64,000 nucleotides of DNA from assembly GCA_030704615.1 (NCBI GenBank), contig CM060731.1:73574756-73638755 (forward strand), read 5' to 3'. The notes under the pieces were generated by a model. That model was given only the letters and a program-made list of their open reading frames with translations. It was not told where the DNA came from and ran no database searches. The DNA is from Takakia lepidozioides. Its lineage: Eukaryota; Streptophyta; Takakiopsida; Takakiales; Takakiaceae. How positions within the stretch are numbered: position 1 is the first letter of the stretch; every line of letters begins with the position of its first letter. The translations under genes were made by a program, and so were the position numbers. Positions 54,097-64,000 of the stretch are shown here, one piece after another.

Positions 54097-55115
54097 CCCC
54101 TAAGCGACGAGCCGATCGGGTCGGACCGATTTTTCATCCATCCATAGCATGCACGGATGAAGTCCGATGAACGAGTGGCTTGAATGAAAAATGTAGCGCG
54201 GAAGGAGCTGCACACGCAAGTCTTTATGGCGCCCCCAACAGAGAAAAACTCCGCCGTCAGGAAGTTTTTGAAGTTTGGAAATTGCAGGATTTTGGGTGGA
54301 GGGGGGGGGGGCACGGCAGTTGACCGTCGACGTGGCAGGTGGCAGCGGCCACGCGGGTGGGATTTTGCGGCGGGGGCAACCTGCAGGGGTTGGAGTTGGG
54401 GGCTTGTGAGGCCCTCCCCAAAACGATGACGAACAGGGGACGGCTCGAATGAGCTGGCCCTGGCAAATAATGGGAAACCTCGACGTGGCCCGGAAAACGT
54501 CACCGGATTCAGGCGAAATTCCGGCCACCGATTGCCTGACCTAGGGGAGGCCGGAAATTTCACAAAATCCCACATCCCAAATGCAATTTAGGGAATTTTT
54601 GGGAAATTCTTGGGCAGGCTTGTGTAGTTCTTGGCCAATGAGGGACTGACCGTTGGAATTTCCAAATGAAGGAGAATTTGGGGTCCCAATGGGGCCTATA
54701 CCATTTCCTTTGCAAATTCTCTTTTTGGACCCCCATTCCAATCACATACAAAGCACCCCCCCTTTCATTTTGGCAGATTGGGGTGAAATTTGGTGTGAGG
54801 GTTTGGGATTGTGCACTTCACAGGTATATAGCACTTTTTCTCCCAGGAAAATTTGGGATCATGGATAATTTGCTTGGTCAAACATGAATTTTTGCTTTGT
54901 TTTTTCCATTTTCAAAAAAATGCATCGTCTTCAAATGTTATAATCTCCCAAACTACACGGTGGAATCTCCCTAAATTTGGGGGGCTTGTGAATTAAGAAG
55001 CAGTTTGTACGGTTCATCCAGGTGGATGAACGTTGGTGGACAGGTAGCCGCTGACGTGTGAGGGTGGGTCCCGGAATTGTCCAAAAACCCACAAACACCT
55101 CTAGTCCTTTAGGGG
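54097..55115. mobile_element. Non-autonomous TTAA-flanked DNA transposon (piggyBac-like), copy 2
   Basis: 1,019 bp with imperfect inverted ends (CCCCTAAGCGACGAG versus CCCCTAAAGGACTAG, 12 of 15 matching). TTAA is on both sides (54093-54096, 55116-55119). Several overlapping minus-strand frames (for example 54093-54575) are GC-rich chance frames with no transposase motif. The ends resemble those of the element at 3680-4897, although the interiors differ. Confidence 0.6.
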
Positions 55116-55119
55116 TTAA

Positions 55120-57825
55120 TATAGGATCCCAAGATGAATAAGAATAATATCTGAATGCTCATTCCCATGGAAACTTCAATTATATCCTTTAATAATGCAT
55201 GTATATTCTCCCGTGTGGACTGCTGAACTCACGCAATGGGAGAGTGCCGCCCTCCCTAGTTCCTCTCGGCTAACCTCGCCGCCACTCACTAATTTAGGAA
55301 ACCCGCTTATGTAATCCCTCCTTATTCCAGTCGCCATACCAATTTGTTTTAGCGGGCCCTCTACCCTAGTCAAGACACCGCTGTTAGTGAGGCTTGCCGC
55401 CATAGCTCTCCAGCCCCTGTGTTATTGCTCTACACCTCTCATCCCCCCCCTCCCTTGGTTCTTTCTCTCTTTCATAGCAGTTTGAGCTATCTCACGGCGG
55501 TTTCTAGCTTCTGCCGAGCTAATGATGCTCATCTCGAGTTCACACATGAATGCCCCCCCCCCCCCCCCCCCCCCCGCCCCCCCCTCGGCTAACGCATACA
55601 ACACTACAAGAGAAACTGGCTTTTTTACACCTTTTTTTACACCTGTAGGTGTAAAAAAAGCCACCTGTTCACACCCCCCAGGGTGTGAGGTAAACCGTGT
55701 TGATTCCGCCACCCTGTAGAAAAGGCCAATAGTGTCGAAAAACCCATCTTACACCCGTTTACACCCGGACGTGGCGCCCGGCCTGGCTGGCCGCCTTTTT
55801 CACATGGCTTTTTTTACACCCGTTTTGGCTGGCAGGTAGCCTTGTGGTTGGGTGTTTGTGCCTTGCCTGTACATAACCTAGGTAATCCTAGGTTCAATCC
55901 TTCAACATGTGCCTTCAGACCATCCATTGGGCCCTCGATGGCATGTGTGTTAAGCATTAGGCTCTGTAAATTCACTGGACGTTAAAAAAAATTTATCTTA
56001 TCTTACACCCGTTTCGACTGAAGTTTTTGACGGCTTATCTTACACCCTGGTTGACAACGTGGCAGACACATGGTAGTCGACGATTATGCTGCGTAGGTTG
56101 AGAAAAATTAAGTGAAATTAATTTTTATTTTTAATATATTGACAATTGGATGATGTGAAGCCACCTACATGTAAGTTATAATACACTTGTGTGCAATAAT
56201 CTACACCAAATTCACACCTTGCTGGACAACGTGGCAGTCGACAATTATGCCACGTAGGTTCAGAAAAATTAAATGAAATCAATTTCTATTTTTTTAATAT
56301 ATTGACAACTGGATGATGTCATGCCACCTTCATGTAAGTATTTATGACAGGTGTCATGTGTGACGTTACTTGCATGTGGGTTATTGTACACTTGTGTGGA
56401 ATAATTTACACATGTGATAGTTCACATTGGTGTAAAAAAGTATTCATTGGCAAATATACCCATTTAATCAAATTAAAACGAGGAAAATTGTTCTCAAAAT
56501 GAGCCTGATAGGCATACAGAAAAGGGACATCGCCCAAATGCCTCACCATGCTAGAAAGTACCAAGGAAGTACCAAGGAAGTACCATTGCCTTGCTCCTAG
56601 CAGTTGAAAATGAAAGCCTAGATCTGTTCTGGGAAACACCCAACTCAACTTATCACACTAGTTCTTCAAGCATCTCAGCTCATATGCCTGTGCGTAGGCT
56701 CCTCTCATTAACATGGAAACTTAGGGCTGATTTTGATAAGAAGAAAAAACAGGGTGAAATGTGTTGAAGAAGGTGCCTTGAGTAGCAATGCCTGATTTAG
56801 TATCAATTCCGCCGCTGCTGCTGCAGCTTCCAATTAACCATCTACCTTGGGGGGGTCACTCCCCGTATTTTCAAAACATCGTGAGAACAAATATTGGGTG
56901 TAGTTTATATTTTTGAGATAAATTTTAGAAATTTTTTGTTAGAAAATATGGTAGGACAATATCTTTTCACCCAGTTTTTTAAAAAAAAATGTCACAAAAA
57001 ATCCAGAGTTTTACTTAAAAAGTTAATGTAATAAAGGGTTTTATCTATAGTATAATATATCCATCATTGTGAAGTTTCTCATATTTCATCCAACTCTAAT
57101 CTATCATGATGAAATCTTCTCAAAACTTCATTCATTCATTAGGCTTATTTGATGAATAAGCCCGCTCTACCCAAATCTGGGGGTCCTTCGATTATGATGT
57201 TTTTGAATTGGTTCTCTAAAGGTAGAGGTCACCTGAAGTTCAAATATGATTCCAGTGATACATAGTGGATTGATGTTGAGACCATAATCTCAACAGTGAC
57301 TATGACATTTGAACTAACTCAGAACTTGTACTCTTTAGATCCAAGTGATGTTGCGGTTGTGAATGAGTTTGTGGCTAATGAAAATTAAACTTTTCTTTGG
57401 GTCCAGCATTTTACTTATGTATGAGATGTTGTTTGTGTACATGCTTTGAAATTTCATAATTATTTAAAAAGACAATTTAAAATAGGGTCTAATTAATTGT
57501 TGTAAAAACAATTATAAAGAAAAATAGGGTATTATGAAACAAAGGGTTTTATAATATTACCTAAAGATAGGGTGGAAAAAAATGCAAAGTTTTAAAAATA
57601 TAGCCTAGTATAAATATACATTTGTACGCACGTGAGAAATAACGTATAGTGACCCCCTGTACCATCTACCCATGCAGGTTGCTAGTAGCTATTGATCCAC
57701 ATGGTATCATAGGTAATCTAGAGCTTGAAGTCCGGCCCTCTTCGCTGAATCTGGACCCACACTCTATCCCTGCTCCTTCAGTTATCCATGTCTCCGCACA
57801 AATCATACACTCACCCTTGTCTTGC
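55120..57825. other. Spacer with repeats; no recognised gene
   Basis: Contains a C-tract of about 30 (55552-55583), a CACTACAAGAGAAAC sequence at about 55602 that could be one CACTA terminus followed by repeated TTACACC motifs, and two diverged copies of gacaacgtggcagwcgacgattatgc (about 56050 and 56225). Frames are short. Confidence 0.35.
55836..55990 (+). repeat. tRNA-derived SINE copy
   Basis: GTAGCCTTGTGGTTGGGTG, CTGTACATAACCTAGGTAAT and GGTTCAATCC, then a body ending near gttaaaaaaaa at 55982. Closely related to 49685-49850. Confidence 0.6.
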
Positions 57826-57829
57826 TGCT

Positions 57830-58500
57830 AGCAATATGGATGGATACGAACTAAGGGATTTGAACTCTTTTGCCATAAAAAAAGAGTTTCTCAACACGAA
57901 ACTTTTGTGACAGTGTTATGGTTTAAGAATCTGCATGCTTTAGAACCAATATGGAGGGATATGAACTCAGAGATAGAGAGAGAAGACTCCAGCCGAAGCC
58001 GGCATAACTAAGAGCCACTTCACCTTTTGGCTACTGCCCCCTTTCGGGGGTGAACTCAGAGATATGAACTGCTAGTTCGGCGTAGCAAAAGAGTTTCTCA
58101 ACATGAAACTTTTCTCTAACAGTGTTTTTGTTCTAAAACCTACATGTTTTGAACCAATATGGAGGGACGTGGACTGAGAGATTTAAATTGCTTCGCCATA
58201 ACAAAAGAGTTTCTCAACACGAACTCTTCTCTGACAGTGTTTTTGTTCAAAAACCTGCATGATTTTGAACCAATATGGAGGGGAATGGACTGAGAGATTT
58301 AAATTGCTTCGCCATAACAAAAGAGTTTCTCAACACGAAACTCTTTTCCGACAGTGTTTTTGTTCAAAAACCTGCATGATTTTGAACCAATATGGAGGGG
58401 AATGGACTGAGGGATTTGAATTGTTTCGTCATAACAAAAGAGTTTCTCAACACAAAACTCTTCTCTGATAATGTTTTTGTTAAAAAACCTGCGGAGTTGG
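57830..58500. repeat. 122-bp tandem array
   Basis: About five units marked by ccaatatggaggg and agagtttctcaacacgaaac; the best-preserved spacing is about 122 bp (58157, 58269, 58391). One unit (57970-58060) is interrupted by a short insertion. The 58259-58468 open frame is a product of the repeat. Confidence 0.8.
57970..58060. mobile_element. Short insertion with target duplication inside the tandem array
   Basis: gaactcagagata occurs at both edges. The insert carries GACTCCAGCCGAAGCCGG...GGCTACTGCCCCCTTTCGGG, also seen near 42978 and, diverged, near 50195. Confidence 0.5.
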
Positions 58501-58892
58501 GGGTCTTTGTGTACACTGGTGATCGTGTGAGGAACTCTGTGCATGTCAGGAATCCAATCAGTTGTACAGTCTGCCCTCCATATCTGCGACCTCCATAGCG
58601 TTAAAAAACTATATGTGTTAGCATAATTCTTACTCCCTACTTGGGTGAACTAAGTAAGTGTTAAGTGTTTAACCGTTAAACACTGGGTTAAACATTGGTT
58701 ACTCCCCTCTTTGTATAATGACCATGTGTATGTGTTAAAGTGAAGTTATGTCAGATTCACATCAAACCCTCGTAGAATCTTTCTTCCAATCTTCACTGCT
58801 GTAGATCGTGAGCCATGATGGCGATTTTTCCCTTATCGTAGTTCTATCAACGTGAACTTTTTTTAGGGCTACCCGTGTAAGAGTGAACTTTA

Positions 58893-59119
58893 GTCAGTAG
58901 CTCAGTTGGTTAAGTGCCACCCAAACTATTTTTGGGTCAAAACCTGCTACTTGAGGGGTGTGGTGTACTCTTCTCCCCCTCCCCTAGGGTGTCCCATTTC
59001 TTAGCCTCCATGGCGCGGTTACTATGAAAGAGGTTATTTTCTCCTCTCACTATCAAGGGGCCTGATTTGTGAGCTGTCGCTCCAAGGTGTTTCTCTTTAA
59101 AAAAATAAAATAAAATAAA
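58893..59119 (+). mobile_element. tRNA-derived SINE with target duplication
   Basis: Head TAGCTCAGTTGGTTAAGTG (a near-perfect A-box at 58898) and B-box-like GGGTCAAAACC, then a body and a (TAAAA)n tail at 59098-59119. AACTTTA is duplicated at 58886-58892 and 59120-59126. The 3' part is not tRNA-like, so it is not a tRNA gene. Confidence 0.75.
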
Positions 59120-59126
59120 AACTTTA

Positions 59127-60069
59127 TAAATATTACTTTTCATTGATCCTAAAATTGTATATGGTAAAGTGTTACAATCCTTTAAGAGTGTTACAGTTCT
59201 TCTTACTCCCAAAGATTAACACATATGGAGGGCCGACTCTAAATTGGTGATCGTATGTGTAAAGGTGTGAGGACCTCTGTGCATGTCAGGAATCCTGTCA
59301 ATTCTTTGCTTCGCCACTGGTGTTCTTTAACTCATTTGAGACGATAGGAGCATATGCTCTCGAGTTCTTTTTGAGGCTTCACATCCCGTCCTGCCCACCG
59401 ATATAAACTCTCTTTCTCTTTCTCGATTCTGCTCACGTTTATGTTTTGCTCACGCTTACTCTAAATCTGCTCACGAAGCTGTATGGCCCCATTGCTGGTA
59501 GAGAATGTAGAAGATGAGGGCGAGTAGGAACGAGTACGAAAGGGCTGGAACAACTTGCTATGAGCTGTAGAGGCTTGGAAATGGAGAAGAGGGAGAAGTG
59601 AGGCGGTCAATAGAAAAGTTGGGGGCAATGGTCGACCGACCAAGTAGCAGGAGTGTAGTTATAGGACATAATTAAAACGGAGGCAGCTGGGGAATGGGGA
59701 GTCAGATAAAGGTTGAGAGCGCCGTCATACAGGAAACGAGTAAGAGGTGGTGGAAGGATGAAGGAAACTTCAGAACTTCCCTGAAGTCAGTTAGGAGTAT
59801 CAGTTGTGAGCCTAAATCGGGGTCTGTGGTATCGAAAGAAAGGAAATCAGGATATCAGTGCATCTGCATCAAGATGATGATGCAGCTTAATGAGCGACTG
59901 AAGGGTGAGGGGATCGTTCGACCACCAAGTTAGGCAGGGATCGGGAGAGATGAAGAGACCACCAAGTTAGGCAGGGAGCTGAGAGAGATGAAGAGACCGT
60001 TTGAACGTCTCTCTCTCACAGCCAACTGTGGGACGTGAGAAAGAGTCTTAGCCCCAACAATCCTGACAT
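59127..60069. other. Spacer before the PPO fragment
   Basis: Contains a TATAAA at about 59402 followed by CT-rich sequence and a duplicated unit of about 36 bp (accaccaagttaggcaggga, 59920-59975). A 79-residue frame at 59694-59933 is unrecognised. Confidence 0.35.
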
Positions 60070-60871
60070 ACTGGACCCCGACTATAATTGATGCAGAGCT
60101 TGTCTTCTACAACGAGAACAAGAACCTGGTCCTTCTTAGGATTTCCGACAGTTTCGATTCAAGAGCTCTGGGCTATGAGTGTACGAAGAAGTGGTTAGTT
60201 CCTGGAAGTCACCCAATCCGCAGCGCCAGCTGGCTGTGCTGTCCCCAGTGGTGATAGCTGATAAAGCCAAGTCTGTCCCATTGGCTCCCACCATTGAGAC
60301 TGTCCTTGGTTCCTCTCCATTCACTTGCTGCGTGCCAAGACCCTGGAAGAATATATCCAACTCGGACGTTAGGATCCAAGAGGAGATTCTGGTCGTCGAA
60401 GGCGTGTAGACCGACTGGACGATATCAGCACAATTGATGTGTTCCTCTTTACCTTCAATGCGCGACTAAGGTAACGTTGAGCGCCAACTCGCAGGGATAC
60501 CTGGTCTCCTTCAGCTTTGTAACTTCCAGCGTGAAAACAGACAGGATCGGCATGTCATGCAGGAGAATAAAGAAAATGGAGCGGCTTGATTGACCTCCCT
60601 ACTCAGCGATTGTGTAGCGGTCACAGTTGCAGGCAGAACAAATGGGGCACTGATCTCCTTCACTGGGAAAGAATTGAGATGGAAAACTGAATTAGTCAGT
60701 GGACGTCTGAGTGCATCATGGACGGGTGACTTCGTTCTTATAAGAACTTTACATCTCTCCAAGTCGGAATGTTCACAGAATGAGAAGTTTTCAAGGCTTG
60801 TAGTGCACCAGCAAGCCTCAGGTATGGCACCAATGACTGCATGCGTGAGGAAAGTATACGTCACAATTTAA
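60070..60871 (+). pseudogene. Polyphenol oxidase C-terminal fragment
   Basis: The plus strand around 60092-60230 encodes AELVFYNENKNLVLLRISDS then FDSRALGYECTKKW, which corresponds to DYLNTQFLFYDENASLVVVN in the intact gene. Further on, ISTIDVFLFTFNA and 60590-60871 (TNGALISFTGKELRW ... VRKVYVTI) match the C-terminal beta domain. The copper-binding region is absent and frames change repeatedly. It lies in the opposite orientation to the intact gene, 0.5 kb from its 3' end. Confidence 0.7.
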
Positions 60872-61361
60872 TCTTCGTCTTTAAAACTATCAGAAGATCG
60901 AGTTGCACAAGGCTGGCTCTAAAATGAGACTATGTTCAGATCCAAAACTGCAAACTTGAAGAGAATCACTGCGTAAAATCGTGGCTAGAGGTTACAAAGA
61001 CGCGTACCGGACTCATCTCTAGAAGGGTCGCCCGAACCGAAGCCGGATTTACATTAACTTTACTCGAGATCTTGTCGCTTTCCTCATGATATATGTATCA
61101 TGGTTCACAGACAACTTTAGAACAGGAAAACATACAACGACTACCTTGTAACTAGTATTCATGATCAATCTGGATATTATTTCCAGCTCTGATCTCGTTG
61201 AGCTGTCTCTAAGTTGTCCCCGGCGATTTACGTGCTTTATTGACGTTACTAATCTGCATGACACCGAGCTGAGATTCCTTCCGCGCACTGTCTTGCCAGG
61301 CGCTTGTGAAGCATTATTCAACAACTTCTAAGGTTCTAACTGGGTCATCACACGTCGGTTG
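60872..61361. other. Region between convergent PPO sequences
   Basis: No gene recognised. It should contain the 3' untranslated region of the minus-strand polyphenol oxidase. Confidence 0.4.
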
Positions 61362-63237
61362 TCATGACTCATACTGAATCCGAGCTGTGGTGAATCGAAT
61401 CGAGACAGGTGATCCCCTTGGCACAAGAGTGACAACGACATTAGAATAAGAGGTCTTTCCCAAGTTGTGCAATTTCATCCCCAGCGCCGCCCGCCATGTT
61501 TTGGCAGCACTAGCCTTCATGCCGGAATGTGGGACGTTACTGAAGGAACCAATAAACTCAGGGCAGCTAATGGAGGTCGATACGGTGGCTTGGTTGAAAA
61601 ACACAAAGCCGTCAAAACGAGCCGGTTTGGTCCAATTCACCTGGAGTCCTTCGAGGATCAAAACTTCCTCTCCTGTTTTGTTGGCTGGGGGTCTGGGTAC
61701 TCGAAAACTGAATGGTTCGCTTGAAAATGTATTGACAGTGGTTGAATTGTTGCTGAGAGAGGGAGTAGCTGCTATCATGGCATCCACTTGATTAGGGGAA
61801 GTGGTCTTGGAGCATTGCTTGGCCGTGGCCACGGTGGATGTTTGGACGGTGCCGCTAGTATTTCCATAATTGACCCAGGAATTACTGACATTCTGGTATG
61901 TGTACCTGGCATCAGAGATTGGTTAGTCATGACATAATGTAGAAGAATTGGAAGCTCTAGACAATCTATAAGGCTCTTTACGTCTAGGGAATTGGGAGAT
62001 GCTACTGTAGGTGAGCTTTGTATCGTGGAGTTCATGAGAAGAGATCATTCTCTAGTGCACATGTATGTGCCTCTGTTTGATCCGTTTATCAGATTTTAGA
62101 TAGATTTCAAATGTCCAGAACTTACATCAAGTCATGTGTGCTGAGAGCTTGGGAAATATTCACAACAACCAAACTGGCATTCTCGTCGTAGAACAGGAAC
62201 TGCGTGTTGAGGTAATCTGGATCCCGAATGTCCGAGCGGTTGCCTCCTGGAAGTGTTTTCCACACAGTCCACAAACGATCGATATTTGCATGGTGTGAAA
62301 AGAAAAGAGGATCTTGGGCGGCCGTGTTCAGCAGTCCCATATCTGCATATGGATTTATTCCATTTTCGTCAGTGCCGGCCCACATGTGTACTGGGCCATG
62401 GGGAGCAGATTCCAGGGTGCCCCCGCCAGTGCCTCCCGGATCCCCTAGCCTGTATGGCTGCCCGAAAAAGAGAGATGGAGTGGTGGAGCCGGTAACCAGT
62501 TGCGTATACATTAGATTGTTGTTTTGGGCCCTAAGCGTTGCAGGATTTGAAGTGTTATCACATCCACCGCTGTAGTCGAGATCTAAGAGGTTGGGCGGCT
62601 GGCTGCACTGATTACGGTTTGGATCATACAGCGATGAAGCTGTGTTGTTGACTCCGTAGGTGGCATTGGCGTAGATATAAGGTAAGATGTTTCCATATGG
62701 TGGGTATGCTGACTGGTTGTCCCAGTTCCAGAATGGGAGCGCAAAGGTGTCGTCACCCAAGAGCTTTGCGAGGATTCGTTCATGGAAGTAAAGATAGAAA
62801 CGGTGCCAGGGAAAGAAAATCCAGCTGTAGTGAACCTCCAGGGGATAGTCAGAGTTGGAGAGACCAAATGCATCATCACAATAAGCACAGTGGAGGTTGG
62901 CTTGGTTAATCCATGACCTGGGGTCTGAGTCGGGTAGAGCTCTGAGGAGGGCATAGGCCTTTCTGTACTGAGCAACGTACGCATCGTCCACTAGATGAGC
63001 TGCCTTCCGCGTCCTCATTGGCAAACTGCTGCTGAAGTTGAACACCTTGATGGTACCATTGTATGGAGGTGGGCAACATCCCTCCCAATTATCACAGTTA
63101 GTGAAATTTGGGGCTGGGATGGGAAGTCCATCCACTCTAGTTAGCAGAAGCAATGTGACAATGACAATAACTGCAAGAATGATGCTGCCAGGAACTGTGG
63201 GATGTGAACAGTGTCTGAGGTGCGCCATGCCTAACAC
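61362..63237 (-). CDS. PPO: Polyphenol oxidase (tyrosinase/catechol oxidase), two exons
   Basis: Exons 62126-63237 and 61362-61905 are joined in phase (ttgat|gtaagt to tgccag|gtac) and give about 551 residues. Residues 17-37 form a hydrophobic leader or anchor (SIILAVIVIVTLLLLTRVDG), so the protein is predicted to enter the secretory route and not the chloroplast. The copper A site has His116 (NLHCAYCDD, with Cys120 for the thioether link), His136 and His145 (HYSWIFFPWHRF). Copper B has His280 and His284 (PHGPVHMW) and His315/316 (FFSHHANIDRLW). Exon 2 encodes the C-terminal PPO domain (KPARFDGFVFFNQ, CPEFIGSFSNVPHSG, LVPRGSPVSIRF). The family oxidises o-diphenols to quinones with oxygen. All metal ligands are present and the frame is intact. 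Confidence 0.93.
61906..62125 (-). other. PPO intron
   Basis: Donor gtaagt at 62125-62120, acceptor ending ccag at 61906. The 220-bp intron lies between the tyrosinase domain and the C-terminal domain. Confidence 0.85.
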
Positions 63238-64000
63238 AATTTCTATGTTCTCTCACGTGCAGCTCCTGGAGAGCCTTTTGAGTTCGGGACGTGACCACTC
63301 TGTTCCCGCAGATGGGCGTGCTTGTCTCTCTCTCTCTCCAAAGCTCCCCTCTCAAAACTGCTGAACGCAAGTTTGAGGGCACTCTTTGACTGGATGATGG
63401 ATACGTGACCGTCCCTGGGGGATCTCAATCTCAACCCGATCTGTGCCAATAGGGAAACTATTCATCGTGAAAAGTGTCGCTGCGAGTTCCGATGGCAAAC
63501 GATTTCCTTCCCTGACGAGTATTAAGACCGTACATAATCCTCGTGTACTCGACAGATTGTTGGAGGCAAACGTTTAACCTATGTGAACTCTCGTGTGGAG
63601 TGTAAATAAACTGCTCTTTGCCATGATCTACAAGCCACAATCGTGAAGGCACGATGGAAATAGGAGAAACTTCTTATATGCACGATCAAAAGCTCAGTTT
63701 GACAGGTCTGCGACATTGATGACCAGCAACTAAGAAGACCTCGCATCTGACTCTCACTTCAAATCCGAGGACGGAAATATAATTTAAATAACCCATTCTG
63801 AGTGTGCACTGTGCACTTGCAAGGCTGACTCTCCATGTAGACCTTCAATTTTGTTAATGGAATGTCAATGTGAATTATGGCTCGCCACCCTTCTTTATTA
63901 CTTCAAATAGCGAAAATTTCGTATGTCCATACGTCGATTCTAATAGTTACTGCGTCTAGACTCTATAAGCGGCCGCCAAGCAACTTAATGAGAGCCGCCA
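63238..64000 (-). promoter_or_regulatory. Upstream region of the PPO gene
   Basis: Non-coding, mixed composition. On the minus strand a TATAAG lies at about 63675 and AT-rich stretches near 63780. No single TATA box at a typical distance from the ATG is compelling. The end of the window (gcggccgc near 63971) is unremarkable. Confidence 0.3.

Noticed and set aside
54093-54575. 160-residue minus-strand frame and overlapping frames
   Set aside because: The frame runs across the terminus of a TTAA element, has GC-rich composition and no domain.
58259-58468. Open frame with repeated MILNQYGGEWTE peptide
   Set aside because: A direct translation of the 122-bp tandem array with no start context or conservation signal.
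58897-58944. tRNA gene
   Set aside because: The A- and B-boxes are good but no cloverleaf or acceptor stem can be formed, and the unit has a SINE tail and target duplication.

Overview
This is a repeat-rich land-plant nuclear window. The plant assignment rests on split genes with canonical GT/AG introns, the first exon of a chloroplast-lumen FKBP, a complete polyphenol oxidase, pentatricopeptide-repeat remnants, and plant-type transposons (CACTA/Tnp2, a chromovirus with an initiator-Met-tRNA primer site, MITEs, tRNA-derived SINEs). The polyphenol oxidase has a secretory leader rather than a chloroplast transit peptide, and the Hog-domain gene is not something I know from flowering plants. Together these lean towards a non-flowering lineage (bryophyte, lycophyte or fern), but the species cannot be fixed from the sequence.

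Layout. 1-800 holds the start of an FKBP20-2-like gene (minus strand, running off the left edge). 970-1530 is a LINE tail. 1800-3400 (minus) is an array of six related units, each built around a 33-nt microexon. 3680-4897 is a non-autonomous TTAA-flanked (piggyBac-like) element. 4930-7486 is a 5'-truncated LINE carrying a chromodomain and RNase H. 7488-13692 holds CACTA terminal sequence and a decayed Tnp2 transposase. 13695-18954 and 35102-37480 (both minus) look like two halves of one LINE of the same family, split by about 16 kb of nested insertions. That block contains a decayed Ty3/gypsy element (19.5-26.6 kb), satellites (27.3-28.8 kb), and a chimeric chromovirus (28835-34217) with its 5-bp target duplication preserved. 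37.9-40.7 kb has PPR-like pseudogene sequence. 41-47 kb is mostly unrecognised spacer with a CACTA-type MITE.

The most notable locus is 47304-53427 (plus): a ten-exon gene for a secreted or membrane protein that ends in a Hedgehog-type Hint (Hog) autoprocessing domain. It has the CFPG nucleophile motif, a B-block Ser-x-x-His, the Hog-specific NPFTLNG...VVAS block and the post-Hint AP-R motif. Seven consecutive splice junctions are in phase; one upstream junction (exon 2/3) is off by one base. Introns of this gene host a Harbinger-like MITE and SINEs.

The right end has a second TTAA-flanked element (54097-55115), a 122-bp tandem array, a SINE with a 7-bp target duplication, a decayed polyphenol oxidase fragment (plus) and an intact two-exon polyphenol oxidase gene (minus, 61362-63237) converging on it.
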